DNA of 34,638 nt from positions 1 to 34,638 of the forward strand of contig CABVSA010000038.1 in the NCBI GenBank assembly GCA_902500805.1, read 5' to 3'. The DNA is from an uncultured Nitrospira sp. (lineage in GTDB: Bacteria; Nitrospirota; Nitrospiria; Nitrospirales; Nitrospiraceae). This document shows, one piece after another, positions 1 to 7,195 of this stretch; the stretch's first letter is position 1; every line of letters begins with the position of its first letter. The position numbers and the translations under genes were made by a program. The notes beneath the pieces were generated by a model. It saw only the letters and a program-made list of their open reading frames with translations. It did no database searches and had not been told where the DNA came from.

Positions 1-445
1 ATCCTCCTGGGACAACAGCTTAAACCGGTGTCTCAAATCTGGGGTCCACTATAAAGACCCTGAATTTCCCGAAATTGATGTCGATATTGATGAGTCCTTG
101 TGTCGGTCGGACGAGGGACGAGAATCGGCCCTGTTCCTTGTCGCCCAAGGCCTTCTCCAGAATGTGCTCAAACATGCGGAGGCGACACAGGCTCGTATTG
201 TCCTAACATCTTCGGTAAACAATGTGACTCTCACGGTCATAGACAATGGTAAAGGCTTTGATGTGGATTCTGTACTCCATCAAGCACCAAGTGCTCACAA
301 ACGGTTCGGCACCACATGGATGCATGCGATTGTGGAACTCTATGGAGGTGCTCGCCCTGAGATAATCTCTGTACCCGGGCAGGGAACGACCGTACGGATC
401 ACCATGCCGTGGTCAAGGCAGTCAGAAACTGAACGCGTATTGTAA
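1..445 (+). CDS. Sensor histidine kinase, C-terminal ATPase part (partial at window edge)
   Basis: The frame is open from the first bases of the window and ends at a TAA, so only the last ~148 residues are present. It carries a HATPase_c fold of the NarX/DegS/LiaS type. The N-box is QNVLKHAEA, the G1 box is DNGKGFD, and a G2-like segment (FGTTWMHAIVELYGG) occupies the place where this family usually has G-L-x-G-M-x-E-R. The protein would phosphorylate a receiver domain from ATP. The partner is probably the response regulator that starts 13 bp downstream in the same orientation. The dimerisation/phospho-His region and any sensor lie outside the window. The G2 segment deviates from the usual GLxGM pattern, which might weaken activity. 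Confidence 0.85.
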   Translation, partial: SSWDNSLNRCLKSGVHYKDPEFPEIDVDIDESLCRSDEGRESALFLVAQGLLQNVLKHAEATQARIVLTSSVNNVTLTVIDNGKGFDVDSVLHQAPSAHKRFGTTWMHAIVELYGGARPEIISVPGQGTTVRITMPWSRQSETERVL

Positions 446-458
446 AGGGGGTTCTCTG

Positions 459-1877
459 ATGACGGAGAATATTCGTATTGTCATTGCGGACGATGATGAG
501 GAGGTTCGGGCACATATACGAGAGCTAGTCGGATGTCAGAAGTACATGCAGGTCATCGCGGAAGCCGGAAATGGCGATGATGCAGTAGCGCTTGTAAAGC
601 GCCATCTGCCTCAGCTCGTATTACTGGATATTGAGATGCCAGGGATGAATAGGTTTCAGGCGCTCCAGCGTATCAGCCGGGACTATCCGCAAACCCATGT
701 GATGATTGTCTCATCGTCGACAGATCGTGCGTCGGTGAAGGAAGCACAGAAATTTGGAGCACGAGGCTATGTGGCAAAACAGGATCTTGAAGAGAACCTC
801 GCTCTTGCGATCAAGGCCGTCATGGCTGGTGGTAGCTTTCTGAGCCGTGCGGCTAGCCAAGGGAGAGCAGGGGCTAGCACAAAGCTGTGTGCAACTGCTG
901 CTACGGAGAAGGCTGGGGAGGGTAAGCCCCATGGGCAACAGAGTAATGCTGCGAACATGCGAACGGGTACGTTGGGTTGTGAGACTGGTCTCATCCGTGT
1001 GCTCGTGGTTGACGATGAAGCTGCTGCTGCTCAGGATATCTGTGAAATACTAGAAGACGATAAAAAGATTTCTGTTGTCGGATCATGTACAAGTGTAGAG
1101 ACGGCTATGAAGCTGATTGAACAACTGTCTCCAAATATTGTTCTCTTGGACCTTGATTTCTGGCGTTATGAACGAGGTGGGTGGCAGGTCGTGCGAAAAA
1201 ATTATTCTGGTGTCCGTGTGATTCTGTGCACCCGCTCAATAGAACGAGCTGATGTCAGCGAAGCTTGGAGGAAAAAGGTTGATGGGTATATTCCCAAGAG
1301 TGTCCTCCAGGAGGAACTCATTCAGGCCATTTACACTGTCCATTCAGGTGACAGACATTTTAGTCCTTCATTGGGGAAATTTGGCTCACGGTGTAGGGGG
1401 ATCCTCTCGGCATTGAGTCATACTGAACGTGACGTATTTTCTTTGTTTATTAGAGACTATCCAGCGAAGCAGATTGGGGAGGAATTGTGCATTGAACCGG
1501 GCACTGTCGACACCCATAAGCATAATATTCGAGACAAAATAGGTCACCAGGATGGCTGGAAAGGCGTCGCGAAGAAGGCGCGCAACGAGGAAAAAGCTCG
1601 TGAAGCGGAACAAACACAGAAAGCCAACAACACGCCGAATTATTCTGTTTTGATTAGTCGCCTAATGGAGTTGGAGCGAAACGTATTTGATCTATATGTG
1701 GGTCGATGGGACCGACGAGGCTATGTGGGAGGCAAGACTGCCCCAGAGGACATTGCTGAGGCACTCAGAATTCCAGTCGGCGAGGTAAAGGCCATTATTC
1801 TGGAGCTTCGGATCAAATTAAATTGCCACCCCGATGGATGGAAAGGTATCGCCAAGGATGAGGGTGATATTGATTAA
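459..1877 (+). CDS. Tandem-receiver NarL-type response regulator with duplicated C-terminal HTH modules
   Basis: 472 residues. REC1 spans about 1-128, with acidic residues D11-D13, phospho-acceptor D57 in VLLDIEMPG and K107. A low-complexity linker (about 130-177) follows. REC2 spans about 178-300, with D185/D186, D231 and K280. A LuxR/NarL-type HTH lies at about 316-362. A second, diverged copy of that module lies at about 398-456. Each ends in a near-identical tail, HQDGWKGVAK (363-372) and HPDGWKGIAK (457-466), so the output half looks like an internal duplication. A strong purine-rich ribosome site (AAAGGGGG) precedes the ATG. The gene is probably co-transcribed with the kinase just upstream. 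The role is inferred to be phosphorylation-controlled transcription regulation; the targets are unknown. Confidence 0.85.
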   Translation: MTENIRIVIADDDEEVRAHIRELVGCQKYMQVIAEAGNGDDAVALVKRHLPQLVLLDIEMPGMNRFQALQRISRDYPQTHVMIVSSSTDRASVKEAQKFGARGYVAKQDLEENLALAIKAVMAGGSFLSRAASQGRAGASTKLCATAATEKAGEGKPHGQQSNAANMRTGTLGCETGLIRVLVVDDEAAAAQDICEILEDDKKISVVGSCTSVETAMKLIEQLSPNIVLLDLDFWRYERGGWQVVRKNYSGVRVILCTRSIERADVSEAWRKKVDGYIPKSVLQEELIQAIYTVHSGDRHFSPSLGKFGSRCRGILSALSHTERDVFSLFIRDYPAKQIGEELCIEPGTVDTHKHNIRDKIGHQDGWKGVAKKARNEEKAREAEQTQKANNTPNYSVLISRLMELERNVFDLYVGRWDRRGYVGGKTAPEDIAEALRIPVGEVKAIILELRIKLNCHPDGWKGIAKDEGDID

Positions 1878-1885
1878 GGCGGACT

Positions 1886-2053
1886 ATGCCCAAGAAGCAC
1901 CTTACGAAACGACTAGAGGGTTTGTGGTGTGATGGCGTTGCCGTTTCGAGTGAAGGTTCAGGTCCGGCGCCCCTGAAGGCCGGACCTGGTGATGAAGCCC
2001 CTGGCACAATCCTGATCTCCCACCGACGTTGCGAGCCACTCTTCTGGCATTAA
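1886..2053 (+). CDS. Small hypothetical protein downstream of the response regulator
   Basis: This 55-residue frame starts with MPKKHLTKRL and ends in CEPLFWH. It begins 8 bp after the regulator stop codon, with an AAGGCGG purine run just before the ATG. It is basic at the N-terminus and Gly/Pro-rich in the middle (SGPAPLKAGPGDEAPG). A perfect 10-bp inverted repeat (1959-1968 with 1979-1988) lies inside it. I do not recognise a family. The spacing, start site and direction fit a third cistron of the two-component operon, but the frame is short enough to be chance. Confidence 0.35.
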   Translation: MPKKHLTKRLEGLWCDGVAVSSEGSGPAPLKAGPGDEAPGTILISHRRCEPLFWH

Positions 2054-2443
2054 CACTTCTGGCAGCTGACTTCTCCCGATTGAGTCCCACTGACATGGCA
2101 TGATGTGGTGAACACCACCGGTGGCCTCGTTGATAGCTGTTTCACTTCACCATCTGGTCCATAGGCAAGTAGCTGGTTCCGCACAGGCTGAATGCCTCGT
2201 GCACGTGCCCTCCTCAAGATAGCGCCTTTAAAACATTCCAGCGAGAGTCCTGATTCCCAACGGGGCCTACCCCAGTATAAGGCTCCAACATGTGGCCTCA
2301 CCATCAGCGAGGCGTCTGATGCCGTTGTTTGGCGATGGACGGTGTATCCGCGCTGAATGTGAGTGAGTCCAAGAAGTACTTGAGTGGAAGAGTGTAACGC
2401 GATCAGAACAACTCGATCAGCGAAGAACTGGGAGGGGATATCT
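2054..2443. other. 390-bp stretch with no supportable gene
   Basis: No plus-strand frame here has a ribosome site. A 169-codon minus-strand frame (2050-2559) runs across it and on into the 5' part of the next real gene. It has no ribosome site and no recognisable domain. I see no clear promoter or terminator. Confidence 0.5.
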
Positions 2444-3061
2444 ATGCAACCTGACAAAAAGGAACGTTGCTTGTCCAAATGCACTCTACTGAAGAAAGTG
2501 AGAGAGCTTGGGGTACTTGGACTGGGGGTATTCGTGAAGATCGGACGTGTTGTGATCATCCTCGTTCTGGTCGTCCTTTCCTACCCGGTCCTTGAATTCA
2601 TGATTGAGTACGGCCGAACGCATTCGGAGGCTTACCACGTGGCCAGGCAGTTTGCTGTGACTAACTCAGATGTGATTCAGGTGACAGGACCGGTATCCAC
2701 TGTGCGTATAGACAACAGATTCAACTTCCATTTCTGCAGCAAGCAAGCAGACTATACCCTTGACCTGACGGGTGAGCACGCCACTGTGATCCTACAAATT
2801 CAGGTGAAGTATCTCGCCGATTCCTGGGTCGTGACTGAAGCTGTACTGCGCACAGCGGGTCACCCCCCACGGGTCATTCGACAGACCACAACAGATTGGT
2901 ATGCGGATGCCGATGAGGCCAGGGTGTATCCGTTTCTCTGGAGAAATGCTTGCTACGCCACTAGCTTTCCACCAAGTCTGAGTGGCACGTCTGGTGGGAT
3001 AACAGATCACACCGGATTTTCCAGGTATACCCCCAGTACATCCACGCAGGGTCTCCCATAA
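2444..3061 (+). CDS. Single-span membrane protein, Coa1-like C-terminal domain
   Basis: 205 residues from the ATG at 2444. This start is chosen because GGGAGGGG lies 5-12 bp before it; the upstream in-frame extension lacks such a site. One transmembrane helix spans about 33-54 (VVIILVLVVLSYPVLEF), after a basic N-terminus. The following domain (about 62-135) has the pattern A..F..T...V....GPV..V......F....G..A.....V.....W.V, which resembles cytochrome c oxidase assembly factor Coa1-type domains in bacterial membrane proteins. The last ~45 residues are Ser/Thr/Gly-rich and unlike that family, so the C-terminus may be altered. A role in respiratory complex assembly is inference only. Confidence 0.6.
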   Translation: MQPDKKERCLSKCTLLKKVRELGVLGLGVFVKIGRVVIILVLVVLSYPVLEFMIEYGRTHSEAYHVARQFAVTNSDVIQVTGPVSTVRIDNRFNFHFCSKQADYTLDLTGEHATVILQIQVKYLADSWVVTEAVLRTAGHPPRVIRQTTTDWYADADEARVYPFLWRNACYATSFPPSLSGTSGGITDHTGFSRYTPSTSTQGLP

Positions 3062-3273
3062 ATTGACTGCAGCTCCACAGTCCGATGAGTGCTCGTATCC
3101 ACGTGGCCACCAGAGGACTGCAGCCAGTCTCAAGGTTTGGCCTTGAGAAATATTCAGGAGCCTGGCTGACTCAGTGCCGACCCTATTGAGGTATAAAGAC
3201 ACCATGATGACGCATGCTGACGGCTCATTGGGGATCTACCTGAGAGTAGCAAGAACGTTGGAAAGGGAGGTGC

Positions 3274-3420
3274 ATGATGGGACGAGTGCTGATTGGAGTC
3301 TTGTTATGTGGAATTAGTGTTCAGTCGAGCAGTTGGCTCGCATGCCATGTCATACAAACCCCGTCGAACGAGTGCTGCTCAGTAAGAAGAGGGCACCTGG
3401 CCGGGCCATCTTTGGGATGA
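3274..3420 (+). CDS. Short exported-peptide-like ORF, possibly a truncated gene at the mobile-element edge
   Basis: 48 residues beginning MMGRVLIGVLLCGISV, with an excellent ribosome site (AAAGGGAGG) 4 bp before the ATG. The first ~24 residues look like a signal peptide. The remainder contains four cysteines, two of them adjacent (ECC). The frame stops 25 bp before the stop codon of the convergent recombinase gene. A strong start site in front of a very short product at the edge of a transposon suggests the 5' remnant of an interrupted exported protein. It could also be a genuine small cysteine-rich peptide. Confidence 0.4.
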   Translation: MMGRVLIGVLLCGISVQSSSWLACHVIQTPSNECCSVRRGHLAGPSLG

Positions 3421-3445
3421 CGCTGTATTGAGCTGAGGACAGTGA

Positions 3446-5770
3446 TTAGGGGACCGTCGGTCGTGCAGCAGATGTTTCGGGTAGCCCAGCCTGCACGCCA
3501 CTTTCTCTCGCCGAGGTCTTCGCGTCATCGATTTGAAATGGGGTCGGACCAGCGGGAGTGGGTGTCTGCCTTAGCCGAGCGAGGAGCCGTTCGAACGCCT
3601 CGATTCCTTCATCCACGGCCGCAAGTTCCGCCGGTTGCAGCGGGATCTCTTGGCGCATTTTCAGTAAATTGATTTTCCCCTCAAGCAGCTGCGTCTCCGT
3701 TGAACCTTTGGGAAGATAGAACGAACATTTGGCACAGGCCATCCGGTGGGGACATTGTTCAAAAAAGTCGTACCGGCAATATCCATGACCGAGATCGTAG
3801 AATTTCCATGGCTGGGTGCCCGCGTCCCCGCTCAAGACCACGTCTTGGTCGATCAGCACTTGTACCGTTCGTAGATTCCGATGTGTATGATTCGATTTCA
3901 GGAATGACTCAGACAAGCGTGTCGGCGTGATAGCCAGATAGTGCAAGGTCGAACTCACACTCCGGTGGCCGAGCCATTGCTGAAGTTCAAACACCGTCAT
4001 CGGGTGGTCAGGACTATTCAGGAGTTGCGTGGCCATGGTGGAGCGGGCGCGGTGACTCGTGATCGTCCCATGTCGATCATGGCGAGGGATCCCGGCCTTC
4101 GTGCAGATGAGTGGAATGACCGTGTGATTTAGGTACGGTGGGGCCAATGGTCTTCCTCGAAAGGCAAACAAGAGCGGCACTGGTTCTCCCGTCTTGCGGT
4201 CGATGAACCGCGCCTGCTGTGGGCGAACCTGTTCCCAGGCGTCGATGACGGCAGCCACGATGGGATCGACTGGTTTCACGAAGGACCGGGAGGTCTTATT
4301 CGTCGGCACCTCGAGCAGACACACGGTTTTCCCCCGCTGCTCGTCCAACACTTTCGTGGTGGCGCACCCGACTCGGAGGCGTACGATCTCATCGCTGCGC
4401 AGCCCGGAAAATAACCAGACCATCGCGACCGCGCGGACCATCTCAATCGGGTAGAATCTGCGTGTGGGCCACCGTGGCGAGAGGGAGGCCAGATCCTCGG
4501 CTCCCAGCTGTAATCCCGCTGACAGCGCCTTCGCCCACAGATCGTCGGGGAGAGGTTTTGGATTCGGGTGAATGAGAGCCAGCAGCATGCGCGGAACGGC
4601 AAACGCCCGTCGGGGATCAAATCGACGGGGGATCCATTCCCACTCCTGGCAGTCGCGGAAGAAGACGTTCAAGGCGCTCAGGAGTTGCATTTTATGTCGC
4701 GGTGAAATGGGGCTGCCTTGCTGTCCTTGCCGCAGGTAGGTGGTCTGGCAGAAGTCCCCCTTCTTCATGCTGAGCACCGCGGCCACCCATTCCGCCGCCA
4801 CCTCCCGCGTCCACTGGTCGGGATGATCGAGGCGTGGTTGCGTGTGCGCTACCCAGCGGCCTGCTTTCATGAGGACGGCTCTCCCGTTTCGTCGGCTCAG
4901 AAATTGGCGGGTGGAGGTGTGGAACCATCGGTTCACCACGTACGCCCATCTCGGAGGCACGCCTGTTTCCCGTGCCTGGGCTTCTACGCGCGTGCTCGCC
5001 TTCCTTCCATGCGGAAGCGCCTCGTGAATGACCCCGAGGTTCGCGAGGACGCGAGACAGCCCACTCCACGCCTCGCGGCGAGCTTGGCGAGGACAGCGAT
5101 TCCGCTGCGTGTCCAGAAAGGCGGTCGTGAGCTCGCACAGTCTCGGGCTGTGGTTAATGATGAGCGCCTCACAGAGCACGGAATTCAGGTGCATGAGCGT
5201 GTACCGGCTATACCCCCACTGTCTGGCCGATCCCAAGACGAGGTCTCGCACCGGTCCAGTCCGCGAGGAGCCAAAAATATGGTCCGCAATGGCCACACGG
5301 TCATACAGACCCAGCTGAGAGAGGTCCTGCACAAGGTGTAAGAGATAGAAGGCCGCAATCAACGGCGACCGTGCGTGCGCCCCACGCTGATGGCATTGGA
5401 TGAATTGAGTGGTGGACTGGCCGAGCGTCGTGACACATTCGTGGGGCGTCCATCGCCAGTACGGCCGCTGGCGGCGCGCGACCTCCATGAGCACAATCGT
5501 CATCACCGCGCCCGTTCTGCGCGTGTCAATGCCTGTGGCCTTGAGCGCGGCCTCCACTGGCTGGATCAACCCCTTGAGATCCTCGGTCATCCGTTTCGTG
5601 AAGCGGCCGCACGAGCCTCGCCGCGGCCCGAGTGCAAGGAGTGCCTGGCGTTCTTTGAGAAGCAGGTTCGGAGGGTGCCGAAATTGCGTTGGATCAATCG
5701 GCCAGTCCCATAGCGCCTCGTGTGTGAGGAGGTCCGTTGTGCCAGAACCACATGCGTTAACGCTCACCAT
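3446..5770 (-). CDS. tnpB: Tn554 TnpB-type large tyrosine recombinase
   Basis: 774 residues. The C-terminal half holds the phage-integrase catalytic set: R458 (FSGLRSDEI), H573-x-x-R576, H602 (LGHRS) and the nucleophile Y611 (TLHYL). After the catalytic core comes a cysteine-rich tail (C665, C673, C679, C682; HRMACAKCSFY) and the PxPAGPTP segment seen in TnpB-like recombinases of the Tn554 family. The long N-terminal half has no motif I recognise. The start ATG overlaps the stop of the upstream recombinase by 14 bp, so the two are translationally coupled. Family members work together in site-specific transposition without terminal inverted repeats. No third small TnpC-like gene is visible. 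Confidence 0.85.
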   Translation of the reverse strand: MVSVNACGSGTTDLLTHEALWDWPIDPTQFRHPPNLLLKERQALLALGPRRGSCGRFTKRMTEDLKGLIQPVEAALKATGIDTRRTGAVMTIVLMEVARRQRPYWRWTPHECVTTLGQSTTQFIQCHQRGAHARSPLIAAFYLLHLVQDLSQLGLYDRVAIADHIFGSSRTGPVRDLVLGSARQWGYSRYTLMHLNSVLCEALIINHSPRLCELTTAFLDTQRNRCPRQARREAWSGLSRVLANLGVIHEALPHGRKASTRVEAQARETGVPPRWAYVVNRWFHTSTRQFLSRRNGRAVLMKAGRWVAHTQPRLDHPDQWTREVAAEWVAAVLSMKKGDFCQTTYLRQGQQGSPISPRHKMQLLSALNVFFRDCQEWEWIPRRFDPRRAFAVPRMLLALIHPNPKPLPDDLWAKALSAGLQLGAEDLASLSPRWPTRRFYPIEMVRAVAMVWLFSGLRSDEIVRLRVGCATTKVLDEQRGKTVCLLEVPTNKTSRSFVKPVDPIVAAVIDAWEQVRPQQARFIDRKTGEPVPLLFAFRGRPLAPPYLNHTVIPLICTKAGIPRHDRHGTITSHRARSTMATQLLNSPDHPMTVFELQQWLGHRSVSSTLHYLAITPTRLSESFLKSNHTHRNLRTVQVLIDQDVVLSGDAGTQPWKFYDLGHGYCRYDFFEQCPHRMACAKCSFYLPKGSTETQLLEGKINLLKMRQEIPLQPAELAAVDEGIEAFERLLARLRQTPTPAGPTPFQIDDAKTSARESGVQAGLPETSAARPTVP

Positions 5771-6839
5771 GACTCAGCGAGTCCATATCATGCAGACGTC
5801 TTGCGTGGAGAGCAGCCATCCCTGCCGCGAATTTCTCCGCCAGATCCCTGCCACTGAGGTGAATGTAGATCAGTGTGGTGTGGAGGCTCCGATGCCCCGC
5901 GAAGGTGGCAATATCGTGCAGCGCCCAGCCATCTCTCGCGAGATCGGTCAGGCATAAGTGCCTTGCGGTATGGGTCGTGAAGTGGTCGACCTGCGACCGC
6001 TGGGCAATCCCCCGGACAATCTTCGACCATGCCCACTTGCTCAGCCCCTGCCCCTTGTTCCGACGAGATTCGGAGAGAAAGAGCGGACCTCGTGCCGCCG
6101 AGAGCGAGCGTCGCTGGAGCAAATACGCATGAAGTAGCTGGGCAGTGGTGGCAGAATACGGCACGATCCGTTCCCGACGCATCTTGGTGTGCTCCGCTCT
6201 GATGCGTACCGTCCGATGCGCCGGATCGAGATCCGTGGACTGGAGGGTGCACAGTTCCTCGCGCCGAAGAGCCGCATCATAGTTTAAGGCAAACATGAAG
6301 CGGTTCCGGATCGGCTCTTCCCGTACCGTGTCGACGATGGTGTGCCACTCGGCTTCCGTTGGGATACGTGGAAATTTCTTCACACGAGGCAGGAGGCCTC
6401 GAGCTCCGGGAATCCCGAATCCCCGTGTGGCGGTATACTGTCCACGTCCGATGGGGTTCTTCTCACGACAACCTTCCTCAATTAAAAAATCAAAGAAGAG
6501 TCGCAGGACCGTCAACCGTTGATGAATGCTGGCGTTCGACAACCCGACCGACGTTGGAGCAGTGCCTGCCGTCTGGGAACGGACATGTGGTCGATCTAAC
6601 AGACTTCGAATGTAGAGAGCGATGTGTTCGCGTGTGGCCGAGAGAAGTGAAAACTTTGTGTCCACACTGAACTGGGCAAATTCGTTGAGCGCCCGGGCAT
6701 AGGCGTCAACGGTGTTCCGAGCCAGGCCGAGATTGCACTGAATGCGAACCCATCGTGTGATGAGTGCAACGTGTGTGGCAGGGAGAATGGTCTTCCACTG
6801 GATCTCGGCCATGAGACGACATCCACGTTGAGTGGCCAA
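5757..6839 (-). CDS. tnpA: Tn554 TnpA-type tyrosine recombinase
   Basis: 360 residues. A SAM-like core-binding domain (about 22-120) precedes the catalytic domain. Catalytic residues are R192/R193 (AALRREEL), H290-x-x-R293 (HTARH), H316 (FAGHRS) and Y325 (LIYIH). The TTG at 6839 is taken as start because AAAAGGA lies 7-8 bp upstream; an internal ATG at 6812 is the alternative. The gene is directly followed, with overlap, by the larger recombinase, which is the Tn554 tnpA-tnpB order. Both appear intact. The promoter would lie between 6845 and the broken DUF72 gene. Confidence 0.85.
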   Translation of the reverse strand: MATQRGCRLMAEIQWKTILPATHVALITRWVRIQCNLGLARNTVDAYARALNEFAQFSVDTKFSLLSATREHIALYIRSLLDRPHVRSQTAGTAPTSVGLSNASIHQRLTVLRLFFDFLIEEGCREKNPIGRGQYTATRGFGIPGARGLLPRVKKFPRIPTEAEWHTIVDTVREEPIRNRFMFALNYDAALRREELCTLQSTDLDPAHRTVRIRAEHTKMRRERIVPYSATTAQLLHAYLLQRRSLSAARGPLFLSESRRNKGQGLSKWAWSKIVRGIAQRSQVDHFTTHTARHLCLTDLARDGWALHDIATFAGHRSLHTTLIYIHLSGRDLAEKFAAGMAALHARRLHDMDSLSHGER

Positions 6840-6865
6840 CCATTATTCCTTTTCCCGCCACATGT

Positions 6866-7177
6866 CTAGTCCTGTGTTCGGTTATTCCACGTAACATGTA
6901 TCGTGATCTCCTCCCACACCTTGAAACACATTTCGAAGTCTTCGGGAATCTGGTTCAGATAGTGCCGAAGCTGATTGGCTGTCGGCGGACGATAGAAGGT
7001 AGAGTCATTCCCGACCGTGCGAAAGCAGGGTTCACCGTTGTGGAGATACTGGCAGTATTCACCCAGGCATTCTCGTGCAAAGGTGGTCTTGGCGTACTTC
7101 TTCAGATAGACCTGGCCTTGCCATCCTTCGTAGGTCCAGGTTGAAGTTCAGAATTGAATCAGCGGTGAGAGCGGCAT
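6866..7177 (-). pseudogene. DUF72 protein, nonsense mutation at codon 10 and truncated by the transposon
   Basis: Reading the minus strand from the ATG at 7177 gives MPLSPLIQF, then TGA (7150-7148), then TSTWTYEGWQGQVYLKKYA. DUF72 proteins have a conserved GTSxWxYxxW start, so the TGA looks like a GGA-to-TGA change at codon 10. Further DUF72 features follow: STFYRPP and a PEDFEMCFKVWEEIT segment. Similarity stops at about 6890, and the frame ends at TAG (6866-6868) in unrelated sequence next to the recombinase genes. It starts 18 bp after the dnaE2 stop on the same strand, so it was probably the fourth gene of that operon. DUF72 is a TIM-barrel family of unclear function. Confidence 0.8.
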
Positions 7178-7195
7178 GGAGCAGGAGTGTACTTG

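Larger units (their letters stand above)
3421..6895 (-). mobile_element. Tn554-like site-specific transposon core (limits approximate)
   Basis: The element is defined by the paired recombinases. Its right limit is set near 6890-6900, because DUF72 homology on the minus strand stops there (after E-E-I-T-I). The left limit is set between the stop of the short exported ORF (3420) and the recombinase stop (3446). Tn554-family elements leave no target duplication and have no terminal inverted repeats, so the ends cannot be fixed by eye. No DUF72 continuation is visible left of the element, so either the ends are elsewhere or a deletion followed insertion. No cargo gene other than the recombinases is seen between these limits. 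Confidence 0.55.

Noticed and set aside
1959..1988. Perfect 10-bp inverted repeat (CAGGTCCGGC/GCCGGACCTG) as a terminator
   Set aside because: No T-run follows and it lies inside a possible small ORF. Kept only as a remark in that feature.
2050..2559. Minus-strand 169-codon frame
   Set aside because: No ribosome site and no domain. It overlaps the well-supported start of the Coa1-like gene on the other strand.
3128..3148. 8-bp inverted repeat TCTCAAGG/CCTTGAGA as terminator of the Coa1-like gene
   Set aside because: The stem is short and AT-rich and there is no T-tract after it.
2792..3205. Minus-strand frame next to the transposon, considered as a missing TnpC or DUF72 remainder
   Set aside because: No similarity to either family and no ribosome site. 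It overlaps the Coa1-like gene.
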